From Nocardia lijiangensis NBRC 108240 (GTDB lineage: Bacteria > Actinomycetota > Actinomycetes > Mycobacteriales > Mycobacteriaceae), in assembly GCF_001613045.1 (NCBI RefSeq), contig NZ_BDBP01000083.1, positions 1 to 47,598 on the forward strand: DNA of 47,598 bases, read 5' to 3'. Of this stretch, positions 18,325 through 24,430 are shown piece after piece (positions within the stretch are counted from its first letter, which is position 1; each line of letters opens with the position of its first letter). Position numbers and translations under genes: made by a program. The notes under the pieces are model-generated. The model had not been told where the DNA came from. It saw only the letters and a list, made by a program, of their open reading frames with translations, and ran no database searches.

Positions 18325-18684
18325 GTGGGTGAATTCCGGACCAAGCGGATCTATGACGACCCGAGCGACGACGACGGCCGCCGCGTGCTCGTCGACCGGC
18401 TCTGGCCGCGCGGCGTCAGCAAAGAGCGGGCTCGAATCGATCTGTGGGACAAGGAGATCACCCCCTCGAACGATTTGCGCACCTGGTTTCACCACGATTC
18501 CGCTGCCGATTTCGCCGAGTTCGCCCGGCGCTACGAGGCCGAACTATCCGGGGAGCAGCAGCGGCGCGGTCTCCGGGAACTGCGCGAGCTCGCGGCCGAG
18601 CATCCTGTCACCCTGGTGACCGCGGCGAAGGATCCGGAGCACAGTCACGTCGCGGTGTTGCTGGATCAGCTGCGCGACGAGTGA
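18325..18684 (+). CDS. DUF488 family protein
   Basis: This 119-residue protein has the DUF488 hallmarks: a near N-terminal KRIYDDPSDDDGRRVLVDRLWPRGVSKE, the DLWDKEITPSNDLRTWFHHD segment, a FARRYEAEL helix and a final VTLVTAAKDPEHSHVAVL strand. The family is widespread, small and of unproven function. GTG 18325 is used, with GGAAGGA about 10 nt upstream. It begins 27 nt after the LutC-like gene and may share its transcript. A tandem repeat array follows its stop codon. Confidence 0.88.
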   Translation: MGEFRTKRIYDDPSDDDGRRVLVDRLWPRGVSKERARIDLWDKEITPSNDLRTWFHHDSAADFAEFARRYEAELSGEQQRRGLRELRELAAEHPVTLVTAAKDPEHSHVAVLLDQLRDE

Positions 18685-18740
18685 CGCCGGTCGTCTTCGC
18701 GCGCGATCGCTCGGTGTCTCCGCGCTCGCTGACTCGGCGC

Positions 18741-18880
18741 CCGATCACTCCGCGTGGTTCGGTGGCGTCGGATCGTTGAGCGTGGTTCGGTGGGGTCGGA
18801 TCACTCCGCGTGGTTCCGTGGCGTCGGATCGTTCAGTGCGGTTCCGTGGCGCCCGATTGCTCACCGAAGTTCCGCGGCCC
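18741..18880. repeat. Five-unit 28-nt tandem repeat at a convergent gene junction
   Basis: Units are 18741-18768, 18769-18796, 18797-18824, 18825-18852 and a diverged 18853-18880. The shared core is GATC..T...GCGTGGTTC followed by GTGGCGT. Units 1 and 3 match best, as do units 2 and 4, suggesting growth by doubling. A further degenerate unit may precede (18712-18740). The array fills the space between the DUF488 stop (18684) and the end of the convergent HEPN-GNAT gene, whose last residues lie in unit 5. There are no unique spacers, so it is not CRISPR. Confidence 0.85.
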
Positions 18881-19925
18881 CGGTGACCTCGTCGCCCTCG
18901 ACGTGCGGTCGCGCGCCGAGTCCGGTGTGGATGATCCGCCGCGCGGCGATGTTGTCCGGTGTGGTGACGGCGGTGACGCGGCGCGCACCGGACCGAGCGG
19001 CGAGCTCGCGCAACCGCGCCGCGACGCGACCGCCGATGCCTTGCCCGCGGTGCGAGCGGCCGATCCATATGCCCGCCTCGACCTCCTCGCCGTGCGGTTC
19101 GAGCCGCGCGGCGCCGACGACCCGCCCCCCGACCGTGATAACGAAGGTGCGTTCGTTCGGGCAGGTGGGGTGCAGCGCGCGGTCGCGGTGAAAGGCGAGG
19201 AACGCCTCCTTGCGTCGTGCGGTCCAGCCCGGCGGACCCGCTACCGGCGCCATGACCTCGAGCGGGTCGGCGTCGGCGACCGCCGCGTCGAGCAGCAGCG
19301 AGAGGTTGTCCTCGCTGAGCTCGCTCAGCTCGACGACCGGTTCGGCGCGCTCGCGCAGGACGGCGTCGACGCGATCGAGATGGGTCGGCGACCAGAAAGC
19401 GGCCCAGTCGGCGGCCTGGCCGAGTGTGCGGCGAATCGCCAGCACCCGATCGATGAGAACGACCAGATCGGTGAGCGCCCGCTCGCTCTCGGCGCGGTCC
19501 ACGAAGCCCATGTGGATGGCGGAGTCACGCACCGTGACGATCCGCGCGAGCAGCGCCTCCGGCAGGTGCACGTCGGCGGGTGTGGCGCGGTTGAGCACCT
19601 GCACCGCCTCGAGCCCGCCCACCGTCCACAGGTCGGGTAGCGGCCGGTCCGGATCCTCCGGTCGCCCGGCCAGCGTCAGCGTCGTCTCGAGACCCGCAGG
19701 CTGGCCGCGCACGAGGTGAATGTCGATCGCGGCGAGCACGGCCTTGAGCAATGCCTCGGCGCACGCGCCGATCGAGACGGCTTGATCGATCAGCGCGAGT
19801 GGTTCGCACGCCCCGGTGCAGGCCAGCGCTCGGCGCGCGTGCGCACGCGCGAGCTCCTCCAGCGCGGCGGGCAGCCGCTCGTAGTCGACCGCGCCGAAAG
19901 CGGTGGGCCACTTGCGAAGTGCCAT
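18861..19925 (-). CDS. Two-domain protein: putative HEPN-like domain fused to a GNAT acetyltransferase
   Basis: The 354-residue product has an alpha-helical N-terminal half (about 1-190) and a C-terminal GNAT domain (about 200-354). The GNAT part shows the acetyl-CoA loop RSHRGQGIGGRVAARL near residue 290 and VTTPDNIAARRIIHTGLG. The N-terminal half resembles HEPN proteins: an early helix IDQAVSIGACAEALLKAVLA, and R133-D-S-A-I-H138, which fits the catalytic R-x4-6-H motif of HEPN ribonucleases. ATG 19925 follows GGGAG; a longer reading upstream would cross a large inverted repeat and is not favoured. No antitoxin-like small gene lies beside it. The GNAT call is firm; the HEPN call is a motif-level suggestion. 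Confidence 0.7.
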   Translation of the reverse strand: MALRKWPTAFGAVDYERLPAALEELARAHARRALACTGACEPLALIDQAVSIGACAEALLKAVLAAIDIHLVRGQPAGLETTLTLAGRPEDPDRPLPDLWTVGGLEAVQVLNRATPADVHLPEALLARIVTVRDSAIHMGFVDRAESERALTDLVVLIDRVLAIRRTLGQAADWAAFWSPTHLDRVDAVLRERAEPVVELSELSEDNLSLLLDAAVADADPLEVMAPVAGPPGWTARRKEAFLAFHRDRALHPTCPNERTFVITVGGRVVGAARLEPHGEEVEAGIWIGRSHRGQGIGGRVAARLRELAARSGARRVTAVTTPDNIAARRIIHTGLGARPHVEGDEVTGAAELR

Positions 19926-20010
19926 CGGTCGGCTCCCGAAGATCGTCGGTGCGGATGTCGGGTTGTAGATTGCCACACCGCACCCGGACCGGCCCGGGCT
20001 TTCCACGGGC

Positions 20011-20073
20011 CCACAGACCATTTCGACGCCGCACAGCGCCACTGTCGCTGTGCGGCGTGTGGTCGTTGTGTGG
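20011..20073. repeat. Long inverted repeat between the tetR and HEPN-GNAT genes
   Basis: ACGCCGCACAGCG (20026-20038) and CGCTGTGCGGCGT (20046-20058) form a perfect 13-bp stem with a 7-nt loop. Imperfect pairing continues outward (CCACA..CCA on the left, TGG....TGTGG on the right), giving arms of about 28 nt. It lies after the TetR stop (20093) and about 85 nt before the HEPN-GNAT start. It may terminate tetR transcription, or be an operator or mRNA structure for the downstream gene. No U-tract is present. Confidence 0.6.
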
Positions 20074-20092
20074 AACCGCCCGGCCGCGTGGG

Positions 20093-20713
20093 TCAGGTGG
20101 GGGTGGAGGGTTGTGAGGTGAGGCCGAGCAGGACCGACTGGACTTCGCGCAGACGGTCGACGTCATTGCGGATGCCCGCGGCGGTGTCGGTGTAGAGGAA
20201 CGCCTCGCCCAAGCGAACGAGCGTGTACGCCAACAGCTCTCGCTCCAGGGGCGGGCGGTAGCCGTCCTCCTCCTCGACGCGGGCGATGAGTTCGGCCACG
20301 GCCGCGACCGCGCGCGGCTGGACCGGCCCGTCGCTGGCGGTGAGGATGCGCAGGCCCGAGATCGGTTCGTTCTCGAAGTAGCGCCGGAAGGGCTCGTTCA
20401 CCGTCTCCCAGCGGGCGACGCGGTCGAGCACGTCGAGGATGCGCGCCGCGCCACGGGTCCGCCGCTTGGCGTCGGCGCGAATGATCATCTGCTCGTATTC
20501 CTGGAGCAGCATGGCGCCGAGCAGACCGTCCCGCGAGCCGAACCAGCGGTAGACCGAGGCACGGCTGAGCCCTAGTTCGGCGGCGATGGCCTGCACGTCC
20601 ACGCGTTCACCGGCCAGGAAGGCGCGGCGGGTGAGCTCGATGACCTGTTCGCGGGTAGCCGAAGCCGGGCGTCCGGGGGAGCGAGTGGCGGCGGGCCGCG
20701 GGGGAGTGGTCAC
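20093..20713 (-). CDS. TetR-family transcriptional regulator (QsdR-like C-terminus)
   Basis: The 206-residue protein has a TetR helix-turn-helix (VDVQAIAAELGLSRASVYRWFGSRDGLLG) and a ligand domain with FENEPISGLRILTASDGPVQPRA and LLAYTLVRLGEAFLYTD. That pattern resembles the C-terminal domain of QsdR-type regulators, as I recall the family. I take GTG 20713 as start because it gives a normal TetR N-terminus; ATG 20755 would add 14 residues, and neither has a clear ribosome binding site. It is divergent from the fabG-type reductase gene at 20827, which is the most likely target. Confidence 0.85.
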   Translation of the reverse strand: MTTPPRPAATRSPGRPASATREQVIELTRRAFLAGERVDVQAIAAELGLSRASVYRWFGSRDGLLGAMLLQEYEQMIIRADAKRRTRGAARILDVLDRVARWETVNEPFRRYFENEPISGLRILTASDGPVQPRAVAAVAELIARVEEEDGYRPPLERELLAYTLVRLGEAFLYTDTAAGIRNDVDRLREVQSVLLGLTSQPSTPT

Positions 20714-20826
20714 CGGGTGAATCGTACAGCCGATGACTGGGGCGGATGTTCCCATTGGAGACGCAGTGGCTGAGTTGTATTTTATGGATGTCCCTCGAAT
20801 CGGACCACCCTCGAGTCAGGAGAACC

Positions 20827-21588
20827 ATGAGCGCCCCGACTTCTCGCACGGCCATCGTCACCGGTTCCGCCCGCGGCATCGGCGCCGCCACCGCCCGCAG
20901 GCTCGCCGCGGACGGCTTCGCGGTCGCGGTCCTCGATCTGGACGAGGCGGCGTGCAAGCCCGTCGTCGAGGAGATCGAGGCCGCGGGCGGCAAGGCGCTC
21001 GCGGTGGGCGTCGACGTCTCCGACGAGCAGTCCGCCGGGGCCGCGGTGCAGCGCGTCGCCGACGAGCTCGGCGCGCCGACGGTGCTGGTGAACAACGCTG
21101 GCATCACTCGCGACAACCTGCTGTTCAAGATGAGCGTCGCCGACTGGGACTCGGTGCTGAACGTGCACCTGCGCGGCTCTTTCCTGATGAGCCGTGCCAC
21201 GCAGAAGTACATGACCGAGGCCAAGTGGGGGCGCATCGTCAACCTGTCGAGCACCTCCGCGCTCGGCAACCGCGGCCAGGCCAACTACTCCGCGGCCAAG
21301 GCGGGCATGCAGGGCTTCACCAAGACGCTGGCCATCGAGCTCGGCAAGTTCGGCGTGACGGTCAACGCCATCGCCCCCGGCTTCATCGAGACCGACATGA
21401 CCGCGGCCACCGCCGAGCGGCTCGGCGTGAGCTTCGAGCAGTTCCGCGAGGCGGCCGCCAAGCAGATCCCGGTCGGGCGCACCGGCAGGCCGGAGGACAT
21501 CGCCAACACCGTCTCCTTCCTGGTCGGTGAAGGCGCCGGATTCGTCTCCGGACAGGTCATCTACGTGGCGGGCGGACCCACCGACTGA
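20827..21588 (+). CDS. FabG-type short-chain dehydrogenase/reductase
   Basis: This 253-residue NAD(P)H-dependent SDR has the cofactor motif TGSARGIGAATA near residue 13, the NNAG motif (VLVNNAGITRDNLLFK), the catalytic Ser in VNLSSTSALGNRGQANYSAAKAG with the Y-x3-K pair, and the C-terminal FIETDMTAA and PVGRTGRPEDIA segments. The sequence is closest in style to 3-oxoacyl-[acyl carrier protein] reductases (FabG). ATG 20827 follows AGGAGA at 20818-20823. The TetR gene is divergent from it, so expression is probably ligand-controlled and distinct from the housekeeping fabG. The true acyl or alcohol substrate is not evident. Confidence 0.9.
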   Translation: MSAPTSRTAIVTGSARGIGAATARRLAADGFAVAVLDLDEAACKPVVEEIEAAGGKALAVGVDVSDEQSAGAAVQRVADELGAPTVLVNNAGITRDNLLFKMSVADWDSVLNVHLRGSFLMSRATQKYMTEAKWGRIVNLSSTSALGNRGQANYSAAKAGMQGFTKTLAIELGKFGVTVNAIAPGFIETDMTAATAERLGVSFEQFREAAAKQIPVGRTGRPEDIANTVSFLVGEGAGFVSGQVIYVAGGPTD

Positions 21589-21698
21589 CCCACGGGGCCG
21601 CCGGGGCGCACACGGCCACCATGATCGCCGGATGGCTCAATCCGTCGCCGTGGGAGCGATACCATCGGGAGGGGTCGGCGTCCCGGAAGGGGTACAGG

Positions 21699-22124
21699 AT
21701 GAGCGTTGACCGGACAACTCTTCGGCGGCCGATTCGCGCCATCGTGGCGGCGAGCGCCTGTGCGGGCGCCGCCGCGATCGCCCTGGCCGCCGCGCCCGCG
21801 GCGGGCGCCACGGCGACCGGGGTCGGTGTTCTGCCCGATCTCGGCTACGGCCTCGCGACCAACTACGGCACCGGCTGCAGTTACACGATCGAGGCCTTCC
21901 TCACCGACGCCGTCTCACCGGTGTCCTTCTACGACAACGGTATTCCGCTCGCTACGGTGCGGCCGACCGGCGGCGTCGCACTGCTGAAGTGGGTGCCCGC
22001 GACGCCGGGCAGGCACACGATCAGCGTGGTGCAGGCGCCCGACGAGATCGTCACCGCGGACTACGCGGTGTCCGTCGGCACCGGCGTGCACGTCGGTCAC
22101 GGGTGTGTGGTGTTCAACGGTTGA
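21699..22124 (+). CDS. Small secreted protein, Ig-like fold likely
   Basis: The 141-residue precursor has a classical signal peptide: RTTLRRPIRAIVAASACAGAAAIALAAAPAAGATA, with cleavage likely after AGA near residue 35. The mature 105 residues are rich in beta-strand pattern (VSFYDNGIPLATVRPTGGVALLKWVPATPGRHTISVVQ), resembling bacterial Ig-like (Big) domains, with two cysteines (TGCSYT and HGCVVF) that could form a disulphide. ATG 21699 follows GAAGGGG. It lies just upstream of the Ser/Thr kinase gene in the same direction, and a shared envelope role is possible. I do not recognise a named family. Confidence 0.75.
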   Translation: MSVDRTTLRRPIRAIVAASACAGAAAIALAAAPAAGATATGVGVLPDLGYGLATNYGTGCSYTIEAFLTDAVSPVSFYDNGIPLATVRPTGGVALLKWVPATPGRHTISVVQAPDEIVTADYAVSVGTGVHVGHGCVVFNG

Positions 22125-22193
22125 TCCGCGGTGGCGCGCGGCCGGCGGGGCCGCGCCGCCGTCCGGGGGCGGTTCGCGTCACGGAGGATCGAG

Positions 22194-24302
22194 ATGACGA
22201 CCCAGCGCAGACTCGAGGTCGGATCGGAGTTCGGGCCGTACCGGCTGGTCCGGCTGATCGGTCGCGGCGGCATGGGCGAGGTGTTCGAGGCCTACGACAC
22301 CGGCAAGGACCGCGTCGTCGCCATCAAGGTGCTGCCCGAGCGGCTCGCCGAAGACCCCGTCTACCGCGAGCGGTTCCGGCGGGAATCGCACGTCGCGGCG
22401 CGGCTCAAGGAACCGCACGTCATCCCGATCCACGACTACGGGGAGATCGACGGGCACCTCTACATCGACATGCGTTTGGTCGAGGGCGAGAACCTGCGCG
22501 CGGTGCTCCGCGAACGAGCGCCGCTGGCCCCTGCCGCGGCGGTCGAACTGATCAGGCAGGTGGCGGCCGCCCTGGACGCCGCGCACGCCGACGCGCTGGT
22601 GCACCGTGACATCAAGCCCGACAACATCCTGACGACGCCCGACGGTTTCGCCTATCTCGTCGACTTCGGCATCGCGCACTCCAGCACCGCCGAGGGCTTG
22701 ACCGCCGACGGTTCGGCGATCGGTTCGTTCCACTACATGTCGCCGGAGCGGTTCACCTCACGCGTGGTGACCCAGGCCGCGGACATCTACGCCCTCGGCT
22801 GTGTGCTCTACGAATGCCTCACCGGCGCCCGGCCCTTCCCTGCCGACACCGACGGCGAGGTCATGCGCGCGCACATGGTCGATCCGCCGCCGCGGCCGAG
22901 CAAGCTCCGCCCGGAGATCTCGGCGGCGATGGACGCGGTGATCGCCAGGGCGCTGGCGAAGGATCCCGCCGCACGCTTCGGCAGCGCGGGGGAGTTCGCG
23001 GCCGCCGCGCAGGAGGCGCTGGACGGGCCGACAGGGCCGGCGCTACAGGACCTGCCGACGTGGGAGGCGGCGACCGGTGAGGACACCGTCACCAGCGTGG
23101 AATCCTCTGTGCCGCAGGGGACTACCGCGCGGGTCGGATCGGAGCCTCCGGGTGGGGGACCACCATCCGCGCCGCGAATCCTGCCTCTTGCCGGGGACGG
23201 CGGCGGAGCACGGTCGCCCGAGCCGCCGCAGCGGAATTTCCGGCGGACCGCGCGCAGATTGGCCGTACCCGGCCTCATCGCCGCCGTAATACTGGCGGCG
23301 GCAACGGTTCTCGTTGCCTGGGTGGCGTCGAGCAGACCTGCCGACGGAGTCGCGGTTCCCGATAGCGCCGCCCTGAACCCGGCGGACGTGGACCTGGTGG
23401 CCAGCGCGGGCTTGATCGGCTACAAGCGCGCCAATTGCGTACACCGCGAACCGGACGCCACCACCACGGCGATCGTGTTGTGCGACGCCAACGACCGGAC
23501 CGGTGCCCCCACCGCCCGCCTCTTCCGGTTCCGCACCCTCGACGGGCTGCGGGAGTACTACCGGAATTTCGTCGTCGACGCCTACGACTCCACGAACTGT
23601 CCGAACGATCCGCCCGGCGCCGACGGCCCCCTCGTGGTGGACGGCGAGCCCGCGGGGCGGGATGCGTGCCTGACCAGTCGCCTCGACGACCCGGCGACGC
23701 CCAAGCCGGTGCTCGCCGTCGCCGACGAGGACCAGCTCGCGCTGGGGATCTACATCTGGGCGGACCCGAGCGACCAGCCGGCGCGCGATTACGTTGCGTC
23801 GCACCATCTCTACCATTTCCTGCCGCAGGAGAAGGCGGTCGACCCGGACTTCTTCACCCCCGCGGACCGGCGCCTCCTCGATCACCTGACCGGTGATTTC
23901 GGGCCATCGACCTGCAAGCACATGAACCTCCCCGCAGGGAGTGCGGCGGAGGCGGCGATCCACTGCGCGGCCCGCCGCGGCGACCCCGCTCCCACCTTCT
24001 TCGGTTTTCCGGACCACCGGACGATGAGCCTCGGATATCAAGCGGGGCTGGGTCAGGTGTCAGGACACGCGTGCGGTGGCGGCGGCGCGGACGAGGTGTG
24101 GCGCAAGGCCTCCGGCCCCGTCGGCCGCTTCTTCTGCTACACCGACGAGTCCGCCGCGTTCGGCGCACGGCCCTGCCTGCTGGCGGTACACGACGAATTC
24201 CGGCTCATGATCGATGTGTGCGCGCTGCCCAAGGACGATCCGGACAACGGCGTGAAGTCGGAGGCCGACCTGCTGGGTTGGTTCCGCAGCAATTTCGGCT
24301 AG
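22194..24302 (+). CDS. Transmembrane Ser/Thr protein kinase with a duplicated Cys-rich ectodomain
   Basis: The 702-residue protein has a Hanks-type kinase domain (about 13-275): P-loop GRGGMG (23-28), VAIK Lys45, HRDIKPDN with Asp139, and DFG at 157-159. A Pro/Gly-rich linker follows, then one membrane helix (about 357-378). The outside portion has two similar halves. About 400-545 contains Cys 415, 430, 469 and 492; about 560-702 contains Cys 574, 591, 627, 648, 661 and 676. Both share the order C-x-H, a Cys strand, an aromatic F-x-F strand and an acidic D-E-x-x-L strand. ATG 22194 follows GGAGG. It resembles mycobacterial-type Pkn sensors but the ectodomain is not PASTA or PknH-like. The signal sensed is unknown. 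Confidence 0.9.
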   Translation: MTTQRRLEVGSEFGPYRLVRLIGRGGMGEVFEAYDTGKDRVVAIKVLPERLAEDPVYRERFRRESHVAARLKEPHVIPIHDYGEIDGHLYIDMRLVEGENLRAVLRERAPLAPAAAVELIRQVAAALDAAHADALVHRDIKPDNILTTPDGFAYLVDFGIAHSSTAEGLTADGSAIGSFHYMSPERFTSRVVTQAADIYALGCVLYECLTGARPFPADTDGEVMRAHMVDPPPRPSKLRPEISAAMDAVIARALAKDPAARFGSAGEFAAAAQEALDGPTGPALQDLPTWEAATGEDTVTSVESSVPQGTTARVGSEPPGGGPPSAPRILPLAGDGGGARSPEPPQRNFRRTARRLAVPGLIAAVILAAATVLVAWVASSRPADGVAVPDSAALNPADVDLVASAGLIGYKRANCVHREPDATTTAIVLCDANDRTGAPTARLFRFRTLDGLREYYRNFVVDAYDSTNCPNDPPGADGPLVVDGEPAGRDACLTSRLDDPATPKPVLAVADEDQLALGIYIWADPSDQPARDYVASHHLYHFLPQEKAVDPDFFTPADRRLLDHLTGDFGPSTCKHMNLPAGSAAEAAIHCAARRGDPAPTFFGFPDHRTMSLGYQAGLGQVSGHACGGGGADEVWRKASGPVGRFFCYTDESAAFGARPCLLAVHDEFRLMIDVCALPKDDPDNGVKSEADLLGWFRSNFG

Positions 24303-24379
24303 CGCCACCAGGTTTCCGGTCGACCGAGTGATCTGGACTCGGCATACGCCGACCGCGTTCGGCTTGAACAGACACCCGC

Positions 24380-24409
24380 CCGCCGCGCCGATGGCTGTCG
24401 GCGCGGCGG
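24380..24409. terminator. Bidirectional terminator between the kinase gene and the DUF5682 gene
   Basis: CCGCCGCGCCGA (24380-24391) and TCGGCGCGGCGG (24398-24409) form a perfect 12-bp stem with a 6-nt loop. It lies between the convergent stops at 24302 and 24431, so it can end both the kinase mRNA and the five-gene MoxR-vWA operon. Confidence 0.75.
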
Positions 24410-24430
24410 ACGGGCGTCCGCGTGATCGGC

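Noticed and set aside
18741..18880. Possible CRISPR array
   Set aside because: Units abut each other with no unique spacers, and there are no cas genes.
18861..20713. Toxin-antitoxin pair made of HEPN-GNAT and TetR
   Set aside because: A large terminator-like repeat separates them, the TetR protein is ordinary in size and divergent from fabG, and no small antitoxin gene is present.
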